This document shows, piece by piece, positions 24,124 to 32,083 of a DNA stretch of 58,162 nt. Source of the stretch: UBA10205 sp964373815. Its GTDB lineage: Archaea > Iainarchaeota > Iainarchaeia > Iainarchaeales > Iainarchaeaceae. The notes beneath the pieces are model-generated. The model saw nothing but the letters and a program-made list of their open reading frames with translations. It did not search any database and was not told where the DNA came from. A program made the position numbers and the translations under genes. The first letter of the stretch is position 1; each line of letters starts with the position of its first letter. The stretch is taken from positions 1 to 58,162 of the forward strand of contig CAYJWI010000005.1 of NCBI GenBank assembly GCA_964373815.1, given 5' to 3'.

Positions 24124-24585
24124 ATGCTTGCAGTGCTAAGGGTCCGCGGGACAGTGCATGTCACAAGAAAAATCCGGGAAACCCTCGAGATGCTAAGGCT
24201 CTTCAAGACAAACCACGTGGTTCTCGTGAGCGGGGAGAAGGGCAGCAGGGAAATGGTCGAGAAAGTGAAGGACTATGTAACTTATGGGGAAATCAGCGAA
24301 CCGGGACTCATCTTGCTCCTCGAGAAGAGGGGAAGATCGGAGGGGAACAAAAGGATAACCCCGGAGTTTTTGAAGCAGAGAAAAATCGCAAGCTATGAAG
24401 AGCTCGCGAAAAACCTCCTGTCAGGAAAAGTGAAGCTGAAGGACACGGGGTTCGAACTCGTCTTCAGGCTAAACCCACCGAAGAAAGGGTATGAGAGGGC
24501 TGGGATAAAGAAGCCATACAAGCTGCACGGAGCGCTTGGATATAGGGGAGAGAAAATCAACGAGCTCTTGGGAAGGATGTGCTGA
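24124..24585 (+). CDS. rpl30: 50S ribosomal protein uL30
   Basis: 153 residues from the ATG at 24124. MLAVLRVRGTVHVTRKIRETLEMLRLFKTNHVVL is the archaeal uL30 N-terminus; the longer archaeal C-terminal part (NPPKKGYERAGIKKPYKLHGALGYRG) is present. Confidence 0.97.
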   Translation: MLAVLRVRGTVHVTRKIRETLEMLRLFKTNHVVLVSGEKGSREMVEKVKDYVTYGEISEPGLILLLEKRGRSEGNKRITPEFLKQRKIASYEELAKNLLSGKVKLKDTGFELVFRLNPPKKGYERAGIKKPYKLHGALGYRGEKINELLGRMC

Positions 24586-24595
24586 GGGGGATTTA

Positions 24596-25081
24596 ATGGT
24601 TGTTCGCAAAAGGCGCAAGAAGAACAAGGTGAGGGGCAATAGGACCCACAGCTGGGGAGGCACCAAGAACCGCAGGGGTTCTGGCTTTCGCGGAGGGGTG
24701 GGAAGGGCTGGCTCGCACAAGCACAAGTTCTCGAAGTACTACATGGATTTCGGGGTAAAGAGCACCTTCAAGCCCAAGGCGAAAAAGGAAGCGGTGAACC
24801 TTGAAACCATTTCCGGAAGCATTGAAAAATGGGTCGCGGAAGGGAAAGCCAAGATTGAAAATGGGTTTGTGGTCATTGACGGGAAAATCCTCGGGTTCGG
24901 CAAAGTCCTCGGAAAGGGGGGCATAAAGGAAAAAATAAAGCTCGAGAACGCGGCAGCCTCCAAATCCGCAGCAAAGAAAATAATATCCGCAGGGGGAAGC
25001 GCGGGGGCGGCAGATGCGGAGAGCGCGGAAGACGAAGACTTCGAGGCTGAAGAGGAAAATGAAGAAACAGGGGACGCCTGA
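24596..25081 (+). CDS. rpl15: 50S ribosomal protein uL15 with an acidic C-terminal tail
   Basis: 161 residues from the ATG at 24596. NRTHSWGGTKNRRGSGFRGGVGRAGSHKHKFS is the conserved loop. The last 25-30 residues (AESAEDEDFEAEEENEETGDA) are strongly acidic, which is unusual in a basic rRNA-binding protein. Directly precedes secY. Confidence 0.96.
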   Translation: MVVRKRRKKNKVRGNRTHSWGGTKNRRGSGFRGGVGRAGSHKHKFSKYYMDFGVKSTFKPKAKKEAVNLETISGSIEKWVAEGKAKIENGFVVIDGKILGFGKVLGKGGIKEKIKLENAAASKSAAKKIISAGGSAGAADAESAEDEDFEAEEENEETGDA

Positions 25082-25096
25082 TAGGGGTATTGGAGG

Positions 25097-26515
25097 ATGA
25101 GCATACTCGGGTTACTAAAGCCGCTTTACGGCCTTCTGCCGGAAGTCAAGGCGCCTGAAGAGAGAAAGCCGATAAAAAATCGGCTCATCTGGACTGCCAT
25201 AGTGCTCCTGATTTTTTTCATAATGGGAAACGTGCGGTTAATAGGCCTCGACTCGCAGAGCGCGGGGCAACTTAGCCAATTGCAGACAATACTCGCATCG
25301 CAGATAGGAAGCCTGATTACGGTCGGAATCGGGCCTATAGTGCTAGCTTCCATAATACTCCAGCTCCTGATAGGCGGCGGGATAATAAAACTCGATTTGT
25401 CAAACCCCGCTGAAAAAGCGGAATTTTCAGGGGCGCAGAAACTGCTTGCGATAATCCTCGGGTTTTTCGAGGCAGCGGTTTACTCGCTTACCGGCTTTTT
25501 GGGCCCATCGCCCGGAATGTTCATATGGGTCGTACTGCAGGTTGCAATCGGCTCGATAATACTTCTATATCTCGATGAAGTGGTTTCAAAGTACGGAGTC
25601 GGCTCCGGGATCGGGCTCTTCATTGCAGGCGGTGTTGCAGGCGAAGTGTTCTGGAGGATATTCTCGCCGGTCGACCTTGCAAAAAACATCTCGCTCTCCG
25701 ACGGAAGCGGGCTCTTCTTCTTGTTTTTCAGGGAAGCCGGGACAAACATTCTGAACGCATTCATCGTAGGGCTTCTGCCCATACTCTTTACGCTCGCGGT
25801 TTTCCTCATGGCGGTGTACGCGGAAGGAATACACGTAAACATCCCAATCACCATGGGAAGAAGGGGCACGGGAGGGCGCTATCCCGTAAAGTTCCTCTAT
25901 GTCTCGAACATGCCGGTAATACTTGCGGTTGCTCTCTTCGCGAACATCAGTATTTGGGCGACACTCATAAACGGGAAAATACCCATAATCGACACGCTGA
26001 TGAATGCCCTTGCGACAATAGTGATACCGCCCTTTGGGCTAATACAGCAGCTGCTCCTTGAAGGCTTCTCTCCTGAAATATTTAGCCAGATAGTGCAGAG
26101 CATAACGAGCCTCCAGTTCATAGGCCTTGGCGGAAGCATAATCCACGCATTCTTATACCTAATAGTTTTGGTTGTTATCTGCGTAGTGTTTGGAAGGTTC
26201 TGGATAGAGGTCGCGGGCCAGGGCTCGGAGAAGATTGCAGAGCAGCTGGACCGCGCCGGGATGTCAATACCGGGATTTAGGAGGGATTCGAGGGTCATAA
26301 AACAGGTCCTTGACCGCTATATCCCGACAATAACCATACTTGGCTCCGCCTTTGTTGGGGTTCTTGCGGGCTTTGCCGACCTTACAGGCGCGCTGGGCTC
26401 CGGGACAGGGATACTGCTGGCAGTTGGCATAATCTACAGGCTCTACGAGGAGCTTGCAAAGCAGCAGCTCATGGAAATGCACCCGCTGCTGGGCAAGATG
26501 TTCGGCGGCGCATAG
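25097..26515 (+). CDS. secY: protein translocase channel subunit SecY
   Basis: 472 residues with about ten transmembrane segments. The plug and lateral-gate region (GSLITVGIGPIVLASIILQLLIGGG) and the conserved cytosolic loop region (IPITMGRRGTGGRYPVKFLYVSNMPVIL) are clear. GGAGG precedes the ATG. The adenylate kinase gene that often follows secY in archaea is absent. Confidence 0.98.
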   Translation: MSILGLLKPLYGLLPEVKAPEERKPIKNRLIWTAIVLLIFFIMGNVRLIGLDSQSAGQLSQLQTILASQIGSLITVGIGPIVLASIILQLLIGGGIIKLDLSNPAEKAEFSGAQKLLAIILGFFEAAVYSLTGFLGPSPGMFIWVVLQVAIGSIILLYLDEVVSKYGVGSGIGLFIAGGVAGEVFWRIFSPVDLAKNISLSDGSGLFFLFFREAGTNILNAFIVGLLPILFTLAVFLMAVYAEGIHVNIPITMGRRGTGGRYPVKFLYVSNMPVILAVALFANISIWATLINGKIPIIDTLMNALATIVIPPFGLIQQLLLEGFSPEIFSQIVQSITSLQFIGLGGSIIHAFLYLIVLVVICVVFGRFWIEVAGQGSEKIAEQLDRAGMSIPGFRRDSRVIKQVLDRYIPTITILGSAFVGVLAGFADLTGALGSGTGILLAVGIIYRLYEELAKQQLMEMHPLLGKMFGGA

Positions 26516-26677
26516 GGCTTGGCGGGAGATTTTAAAAGGGAGACGGTGGAAGAGTATTTGGACAGCAAAATCGCGCAAGCATTGTTTTTTGCGATGCGTA
26601 GGCAAAATCCTATCGGGCAGATGCCCTGCAACGAAATTAGGTTGTTTAAATTCAGCATTTGCTAAAAGGTGTTTTTT
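26516..26677 (+). other. spacer between secY and the EMC3-like gene with possible hairpins and promoter
   Basis: 162 bases without a gene. Contains GCAAAA/TTTTGC (26565-26570 with 26587-26592), a small GGGC-AGAT-GCCC hairpin (26615-26626) and a TATA-like TTTAAATTC near 26645. AAAAGGTG just before the next ATG is its ribosome-binding site. A second promoter within the operon is possible. Confidence 0.3.
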
Positions 26678-27181
26678 ATGTTCTTCAATGCAATGGCAGA
26701 AATAGCGATAATAACCGCGGTGCTTGCGCTCGTCTCGCAGGCAATACAGGACCGCTTCATAAACAGGGAGCAGATGAAAAAACAGCAGGAGGAAATGAAG
26801 CAAAGGCAGAAGAAAATGAAGGAGCTCATGAAAAAGGACGGCCAGAAATCCAAAAACGAGCTCGAATCGCTTGAGAAGGAAATGCTCGAATCAATGCAGA
26901 AGATGATGTCAGGGAGCAGCAAGGTAATGATTGCCTCCATGGTTGTGTTCCTCCCCGCTTTCGCGCTCCTCGGGTTCCTCTACGCCGCCGAAAAAATAAT
27001 CCTCCCGATTCCGCTTCCGTGGTTTGTGCAGGGCTTTGACCTGTTCAACATCGGGACATGGGGGATAAGCATTTACACTGAAACGAACTGGCTCGGATGG
27101 TATTTCGTTTCATATCTGGTGATAACTCTGGTTTTGAACTTTGCGAGGGATTTGCTCAAAAAGAAAAGCGTTGTGGTTTGA
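26678..27181 (+). CDS. EMC3/TMCO1-type (DUF106) membrane insertase
   Basis: 167 residues from the ATG at 26678 (AGGTG eight bases upstream). One N-terminal transmembrane helix, a charged coiled-coil rich in Met, Lys and Glu (EQMKKQQEEMKQRQKKMKEL), then two C-terminal helices. This is the layout of the archaeal YidC/Oxa1-superfamily DUF106 proteins, which help insert membrane proteins. It sits next to secY, as in many archaea. Confidence 0.85.
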   Translation: MFFNAMAEIAIITAVLALVSQAIQDRFINREQMKKQQEEMKQRQKKMKELMKKDGQKSKNELESLEKEMLESMQKMMSGSSKVMIASMVVFLPAFALLGFLYAAEKIILPIPLPWFVQGFDLFNIGTWGISIYTETNWLGWYFVSYLVITLVLNFARDLLKKKSVVV

Positions 27182-27201
27182 ATGGTTGGAATTGAAAAAG
27201 T

Positions 27202-27294
27202 TGCGGAGCATGCCATGTCGAGCACAGGTTGTGCGAAGCCAGTTCCATCGAGCCCAAGCGAAGATGGTACGCTCCCCGAACCGGAGCAGCGGTT
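27202..27294 (+). promoter_or_regulatory. pseudoknot element, copy 3 (before eL34)
   Basis: TGC/GCA (27202-27204 with 27208-27210); an extra GCAC/GTGC hairpin in an insertion; main hairpin CCATC/GATGG (27245-27249 with 27263-27267) with GA..GAA internal loop and GC-CCAA-GC cap; pseudoknot stem 1 GCTC/GAGC (27271-27274 with 27284-27287) and stem 2 AACCG/CGGTT (27279-27283 with 27290-27294). A strong Shine-Dalgarno GAGGTGA (27298-27304) follows stem 2 by three bases. Same layout as copies 2 and 4. Confidence 0.65.
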
Positions 27295-27309
27295 CCCGAG
27301 GTGACGGTT

Positions 27310-27645
27310 GTGGTGGATAGGCAAACTAGAATGAAAAATAAAAAATTCCGCAGGACGCCCGGCGGGAATACGCACATACACTACTCGAGGCACGAGAGGG
27401 CCTATGCTGAATGCGCAGTGACTGGGAAAAAGCTCCACGGCACTTCAGACCAGACCAAGAGCAAAGTCCGGGCACACCCCAAATCCGCAAGAAGGCCGAG
27501 CGTAAAATTCGGCGGAGTGCTATCGGCACCGCCCAGAAAAGAGCTCTGGGAACACGTCGCACTCGTTGAAGCCGGCAGGAAAAAAATGGAGGAAGTTCCC
27601 GCAAAGCTCAAGAAATTTATCAGCCAGCTCAAGGTGAAGGCATGA
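27310..27645 (+). CDS. rpl34e: 50S ribosomal protein eL34, zinc ligands lost
   Basis: About 111 residues. The core motif RRTPGGNTHIHY identifies eL34. The perfect Shine-Dalgarno GAGGTGA at 27298-27304 is 5 bases from a GTG at 27310 and 8 from one at 27313, but 26 from the first ATG (27331). A GTG start is therefore preferred, and it restores the basic N-terminus other archaeal eL34 proteins have. Where archaeal relatives carry CxxC pairs, this one reads CAVTG and later SAPP, so the zinc site is gone. Confidence 0.9.
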   Translation: MVDRQTRMKNKKFRRTPGGNTHIHYSRHERAYAECAVTGKKLHGTSDQTKSKVRAHPKSARRPSVKFGGVLSAPPRKELWEHVALVEAGRKKMEEVPAKLKKFISQLKVKA

Positions 27646-27938
27646 GATCACTCGACGTCGGCAGCGTTTGCATGAAGACCACAGGAAGGGAGGCAGGCGA
27701 GAAGGCGGTGGTTGTCGAGGTAGTGGATGACAATTTTGTTGTTATTGGAAGTTTCGAAGGCTCGCACGTGCGCAAGAGGAAGTGCAACATCACCCACCTA
27801 ATTCCCTTGGGAACGAAAGGCGATGCTAGGCATCACAAGAAAGCAAAGGAAAGCGCAGGCGAACACAAGAAAACCAAGGAAGCTGCAGGCGAGAGCGCAA
27901 AAAAGGAAGAGGCGGGAAAAAAGAGGAAGGCAAAGTAG
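27642..27938 (+). CDS. rpl14e: 50S ribosomal protein eL14
   Basis: 98 residues. LDVGSVCMKTTGREAGEKAVVVEVVDDNFVVI is the eL14 KOW-type core, with RKRKCNITHLIPL following. The last 40 residues are a Lys/Glu/Ala/His tail. The cytidylate kinase and Cbf5 genes that often flank eL14 in archaea are absent. Confidence 0.95.
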   Translation: MRSLDVGSVCMKTTGREAGEKAVVVEVVDDNFVVIGSFEGSHVRKRKCNITHLIPLGTKGDARHHKKAKESAGEHKKTKEAAGESAKKEEAGKKRKAK

Positions 27939-27947
27939 GTAATGTTT

Positions 27948-28592
27948 ATGGCTGACCATAAAAAAGAGCACAAGGCCGACAAAGGCCTCCAGCCCCCGAA
28001 GGGGCGCGACGAGAGGCAGAGGCGCCATGAGGCTGACCTCACCGAGCAGGAAATCAAGGAAAACCTGAGGCTCATTGTGAGGGTTGCGGGAATCGACCTT
28101 AGCGGAAGAAAGCCGATAATGCGCTCGCTCACGAAAATAAAAGGGATCGGGATCAGGATGGCAAAGAACATCGCGATTGCGTTTGAAAAAGCCTACGGCA
28201 TACCCGCAAGCCAGAAGACGGGAAAGCTGAGCGAAGAGGAGAGCAAAAAGCTCGAGGAAATAGTCTACAATCCCGGCAAGTTCGGGATTCCCGAATGGTC
28301 GCTTAACAGGAGAAAGGATTTTTACACTGGGCAGAATTCGCACCTTGTGATGTCTGACCTGGACCTTACATTGAGATCTGACTTGCAGCGCATGACAGAG
28401 ACAAAGTCCTACAAGGGCCTAAGGCACGCGTGGGGCCTGCCTGTAAGGGGCCAGAGGACCAAGTCAACGCACAGGGGCAAGGGCGGAGTCGTCGGCGTCG
28501 TGAAGAAGGACGCGGCGCAGGCAGCGGCCCAAGCAAAGGCAGGGGACAAGAAAGCGGAAGCAAAGCCAGCGGCAGCGGAGAAAAAGAAGTGA
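27948..28592 (+). CDS. rps13: 30S ribosomal protein uS13
   Basis: 214 residues from the second ATG (27948); GTAGGT gives 7-base spacing to it but only 1 to the ATG at 27942. The core starts near residue 45 (LRLIVRVAGIDLSGRKPI) and contains KTYKGLRHAWGLPVRGQRTKSTHRGKG-like sequence. It has a charged N-terminal extension of about 40 residues and a Lys/Ala tail. Confidence 0.96.
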   Translation: MADHKKEHKADKGLQPPKGRDERQRRHEADLTEQEIKENLRLIVRVAGIDLSGRKPIMRSLTKIKGIGIRMAKNIAIAFEKAYGIPASQKTGKLSEEESKKLEEIVYNPGKFGIPEWSLNRRKDFYTGQNSHLVMSDLDLTLRSDLQRMTETKSYKGLRHAWGLPVRGQRTKSTHRGKGGVVGVVKKDAAQAAAQAKAGDKKAEAKPAAAEKKK

Positions 28593-28641
28593 TTGAAATG
28601 GAATTTGACAATGCTGCAAGTGAAGCGAGAGGGGATTGCTG

Positions 28642-29346
28642 ATGGGACAGCCTGTAAAGAAGAGGAAGCTGTACGAAATCCCGAGAAAGCACTGGGACAA
28701 GCAGCTGCTTGAAAAGGAGCGCAAGATATCGGACACTTACGGCCTGAAGAACAAGAGGGAGCTAAGAAGGGTCGAGACATGGCTCAAGTACAAAAAGCAG
28801 TCCGCAAAAAGCCTGCTCGCACTCTCGCTCGAAAAAAGGAAGCAGAGGCAGGACGAACTGATGAGCGGGCTTGCAAAAGTCGGGCTGGTAGGCGTAGAGG
28901 CAACACTCGATGATGTGCTCGGCCTAAAGATCGAAGAGATACTTGAAAAGAGGCTGCAGACAATGGTCATGAGAAAGGGGCTTGCGAACACGGCAAAGCA
29001 GGCAAGGCAGTTTGTAGTGCACGGCCATATTGCAATCAACGGCAAGAGGGTGAGCGCGCCCGGCTACATGGTGCCAATTACTGAAGGGAACGCAATCGGA
29101 TGGTATAGGAAGCCGATAAAGACAGAGACAAAAGAGCCAAAAAAGGACCTCAAGAAGGAATTCGAGGAAAGCGCCGGGGCCGCCGGCACCGGCGGTCTTG
29201 GCGCGGTAGTGTCCGAAATCAAGGCGGAAGAGGCGGTTAAGGCGGGGGAAGCAGTCGGCGGGGCTGCAGGCGGGCAAGCTGGAGAGGCAAAGGGGAATAA
29301 TACTGCGCAAGCAAAAGTGGATGCGATGGGAGGTGGAGCCAAATGA
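28642..29346 (+). CDS. rps4: 30S ribosomal protein uS4
   Basis: 234 residues from the ATG at 28642. KRKLYEIPRKHWDKQLLEKER and the S4 RNA-binding domain (KRLQTMVMRKGLANTAKQARQFVVHGHIAINGKRV) are clear. The C-terminal 65 residues are an Ala/Gly/Glu-rich low-complexity tail. Overlaps uS11 by four bases. Confidence 0.97.
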   Translation: MGQPVKKRKLYEIPRKHWDKQLLEKERKISDTYGLKNKRELRRVETWLKYKKQSAKSLLALSLEKRKQRQDELMSGLAKVGLVGVEATLDDVLGLKIEEILEKRLQTMVMRKGLANTAKQARQFVVHGHIAINGKRVSAPGYMVPITEGNAIGWYRKPIKTETKEPKKDLKKEFEESAGAAGTGGLGAVVSEIKAEEAVKAGEAVGGAAGGQAGEAKGNNTAQAKVDAMGGGAK

Positions 29347-29726
29347 CAAAAACAGGGATAGTGCACATCTACGCCTCGCACAACAACACCATAATACTTC
29401 TAACGGACATCACGGGCTCCGAGACAATAGCAAAGTGCAGCGGGGGGATGGTAGTCAAGGCGCAGCACAAGGAAGGCTCGCCCTACGCGGCAATGAAGGT
29501 CGCGGAAATCGTGGCAGAGAAGGCGCGCGAGAAGGGAATTGAGGAAGTAATAGTAAAGGTGCGCGGGCAGGGGGGGATAAAGCCCAAATCCCCAGGGCAG
29601 GGGGCGGAGGCGGCAATAATTTCGCTTACAAGAAACAACGTAAGGATAAAGAGCATAGAAAACGTGACCCCGATACCGCATGACGGGTGCAGAAGGAAGA
29701 AGAGGCACAGGAGCAAAAAGGAGTGA
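29343..29726 (+). CDS. rps11: 30S ribosomal protein uS11
   Basis: 127 residues. GIVHIYASHNNTIILLTDITGSETIAKCSGG and TPIPHDGCRRKKRHR are diagnostic. Lines the 30S platform. Confidence 0.98.
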   Translation: MTKTGIVHIYASHNNTIILLTDITGSETIAKCSGGMVVKAQHKEGSPYAAMKVAEIVAEKAREKGIEEVIVKVRGQGGIKPKSPGQGAEAAIISLTRNNVRIKSIENVTPIPHDGCRRKKRHRSKKE

Positions 29727-29731
29727 AACCC

Positions 29732-30433
29732 ATGGAGATAAAGGTCTTGCAGGAAACAAAGGATAACAAGGTCAAGGTGCTGCTCAAGGGCACTGACATA
29801 GCATTCGTCAACAGCCTTCGCAGGCAGATGATGTCAGGCACGAGCGTGCTCGCAATAGAGGACGTGCACATTTACGAAAACAACGGGGTGATGTTCGACG
29901 AAATGCTCGCGCACAGGCTAGGCCTCGTGCCGCTCAAGATGGATTCGAAAAAATACAAGGAAGGCGACAAGGTAAAGCTCGTGCTCGAAAAGGACGGGCC
30001 GTGCATAGTGCACAGCAAGGACATCAAGAGCACAGACCCGAAAATCGAGCCCGCGGATTTGAACATACCGATTACCCAGCTATCTGACGGCCAGAAGATA
30101 AAAGTGGAAATGGACGCAATAGTCGGCACAGGAAAGCAGCACTCCAAGTGGCAGCCAGCAATAGTCTCATACCAGGAGCTGCCTGAAATAGTGAACGAGA
30201 AGGGCTCGAAGGACAAGAGCTACAAGGCGGACATCATAGAGCAGCTGCTGGACGAGAAGCAGAGGGACATAACACTCAAGGATGGGCAGAGGATAGAATA
30301 CGACCCAACCTCATTCGTGTTCACGGTAGAGAGCCACGGCAACTTATCGCCAAAAGAGCTCTTTGCAAGTGCCGTGGACGCGCTGCGGGAAAAAGCGGAG
30401 GAATTCCGCAAGGAGTTAAAGAATTTAACTTGA
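29732..30433 (+). CDS. rpoD: RNA polymerase subunit D (Rpo3)
   Basis: 233 residues from the ATG at 29732. IAFVNSLRRQMMSGTSVLAIEDVHIYENNGVMFDEMLAHRLGLVPL is the alpha-like dimerisation motif. It pairs with subunit L in polymerase assembly. No Cys cluster is present in the middle domain, so this is a form without the Fe-S cluster. Position after uS11 is canonical. Confidence 0.97.
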   Translation: MEIKVLQETKDNKVKVLLKGTDIAFVNSLRRQMMSGTSVLAIEDVHIYENNGVMFDEMLAHRLGLVPLKMDSKKYKEGDKVKLVLEKDGPCIVHSKDIKSTDPKIEPADLNIPITQLSDGQKIKVEMDAIVGTGKQHSKWQPAIVSYQELPEIVNEKGSKDKSYKADIIEQLLDEKQRDITLKDGQRIEYDPTSFVFTVESHGNLSPKELFASAVDALREKAEEFRKELKNLT

Positions 30434-30456
30434 TTGCAGTTCAAAGGCATTTGCCC

Positions 30457-30578
30457 GCAGGGGTACCCAAGCGGTCAACGGGGCAGGACTTAAGCAACCC
30501 TTTTCTGTGGAAAAGAAACCCGGGTTGGAGAGATCCTGTGGCTAAGTGCCTTCAGCGGTTCGAATCCGCTCTCCTGCA
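30457..30578 (+). tRNA. tRNA-Leu (anticodon UAA) with a 38-nt intron
   Basis: Acceptor strand GCAGGGG (30457-30463) pairs with CTCCTGC (30571-30577), discriminator A at 30578. Anticodon stem CAGGA/TCCTG (30484-30488 with 30534-30538), loop C-T-TAA-G then A. The intron 30495-30532 sits at the canonical 37/38 site and contains AACCC/GGGTT and TTTTC/GAAAA stems, suiting a bulge-helix-bulge substrate. The variable arm is long, as in Leu tRNAs, and the T-arm is AGCGG-TTCGAAT-CCGCT. CCA is not encoded. It lies inside the ribosomal operon, between rpoD and eL18. Confidence 0.95.
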
Positions 30579-30660
30579 TCAGAGAAAGTTTAACGAAAGG
30601 GAAAAATTGAAAAAATCGGAAAATGATTGTAAAAAATTGACCTAGAAAAGATGTGAAAAA

Positions 30661-31026
30661 ATGAGGACAGGGCCAACAAGGGAATCCACAAGGGAGCTCA
30701 TAGTCGACCTCGAGAAGAAGGGGAAGAAAGTGCAGAAGGCCGTGTGGAAAAAACTTTCCCAAAAGCTTGCAAGGCCCACAAGGCAGAGGGCGGAGATAAA
30801 CGTCTACAGGCTTAGCGAAATCGCCCTGAAAAATGCCGGGCGCGTGCTCGTGGTGCCGGGAAAAATACTCTCTAAAGGCGATGTTGCCGGAAAAATAGAG
30901 GTCGCCTGCTTTTCATGCTCGAAAAAAGCCAAAGAGAAAATCGGGAAGGCAGGCGGAAAGGTCATGAGCCTCAAAGAACTCATTGAATCGAAAACCGAAC
31001 CCTCAAAAATGGTGATAGTGCAATGA
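30661..31026 (+). CDS. rpl18e: 50S ribosomal protein eL18
   Basis: 121 residues. VWKKLSQKLARPTRQRAEINVYRLSEIALKNAGRVLVVPGKILSKGDV is the archaeal eL18 core. Overlaps uL13 by ATGA. Confidence 0.96.
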   Translation: MRTGPTRESTRELIVDLEKKGKKVQKAVWKKLSQKLARPTRQRAEINVYRLSEIALKNAGRVLVVPGKILSKGDVAGKIEVACFSCSKKAKEKIGKAGGKVMSLKELIESKTEPSKMVIVQ

Positions 31027-31445
31027 CAGTAATAGACGGAAGCGACATGGTGCTGGGAAGGCTTTGCACAAACATCGCAAAAAGGATACTCAAAAGGGAA
31101 GTCATACACGTGGTCAACGCCGAAAAAGTCGTTGTCACCGGAAGGGAGACAAGCGTGATGCCAAAGTTCCGGGTAAGGATGAAAATAAGCCCGAAAGGCA
31201 ACCCCCACAAGGGCCCGAAGTATTCGAGAATGCCTGATAGGATTGTGAAGAGGGCGGTGCGCGGAATGCTTCCATGGAAAACCCCGACAGGCAAGAGCTC
31301 GCTTAAGAACCTGCGCGTGCACATAGGCGTGCCTGCGGAATTCGTAGGCGCAAAAATGGAGCAAATAGAGGATGCTAAAAACCGGCACGAGACAGGGTTT
31401 ATGACGGTTGGGGAAATTAGCAAAAAGCTCGGCGCGGTGTGGTAG
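31023..31445 (+). CDS. rpl13: 50S ribosomal protein uL13
   Basis: 140 residues. VIDGSDMVLGRLCTNIAKRIL and RMPDRIVKRAVRGMLPWKTPTGK are typical of archaeal uL13. Confidence 0.97.
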   Translation: MTVIDGSDMVLGRLCTNIAKRILKREVIHVVNAEKVVVTGRETSVMPKFRVRMKISPKGNPHKGPKYSRMPDRIVKRAVRGMLPWKTPTGKSSLKNLRVHIGVPAEFVGAKMEQIEDAKNRHETGFMTVGEISKKLGAVW

Positions 31446-31447
31446 GA

Positions 31448-31870
31448 ATGGCTGAACTGAAAAAAAAGAAACGCAGGGGCATAACCGCCAAGGCAAAAAA
31501 GAAAGAGGCCGTGGCAAGGGCCGTTCTGCGCAAGGGCAAGGGGGTTGTGCGCATAAACCACCGCAGGATAGAGACACTTAACCCGGATTATGTCATTGAA
31601 TACATAAAAGAGCCGCTCGAAATCGCGGGGCAGGTTTCGCACGAAGTCGACATCGACGTGCAGGTCGCAGGCGGCGGCTTCATGGGCCAGATGGTGGCAT
31701 CGAGGACCGCCATAGCAAAATCGCTCGTGGATTTCACGCACGATGAAAAGCTCAAGAAGAGGATGCTCTCTTATGACAGGATGCTGCTTGTCGACGACGC
31801 AAGAAGGGTCGAGCCAAAAAAGCCACTTGGAAGGAAAGCGAGGAAGAAGAGGCAGTTGAGCAGGAGATGA
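31448..31870 (+). CDS. rps9: 30S ribosomal protein uS9
   Basis: 140 residues from the ATG at 31448. ITAKAKKKEAVARAVLRKGKGVVRIN and the C-terminal RKARKKRQLSRR, which reaches the P-site tRNA, are clear. Confidence 0.97.
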   Translation: MAELKKKKRRGITAKAKKKEAVARAVLRKGKGVVRINHRRIETLNPDYVIEYIKEPLEIAGQVSHEVDIDVQVAGGGFMGQMVASRTAIAKSLVDFTHDEKLKKRMLSYDRMLLVDDARRVEPKKPLGRKARKKRQLSRR

Positions 31871-31882
31871 GGAGGCGAGAAA

Positions 31883-32083
31883 ATGATTGTACCTGTAAGG
31901 TGTTTTAGCTGCGGAAAGGTCATAGGCGAGGGCTATGAAAAATACAAGGAACGCACAGAGAAAGGGGAGAACCCCGAAAAAGTCCTGGATGACCTTGACA
32001 TCAGAAGGTATTGCTGCAGGAGAATGATTTTCTCGCACGTTGATTTCATGGATGAAATACTCAAGTACAAAGGCGTGAAGTGA
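31883..32083 (+). CDS. rpoN: RNA polymerase subunit N (Rpo10)
   Basis: 66 residues. Zinc-bundle motif CFSCGK..RRYCCRRM with all four Cys present, preceded by MIVPVR. GGAGG precedes the ATG. RpoK and enolase, frequent neighbours in archaea, are missing. Confidence 0.97.
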   Translation: MIVPVRCFSCGKVIGEGYEKYKERTEKGENPEKVLDDLDIRRYCCRRMIFSHVDFMDEILKYKGVK

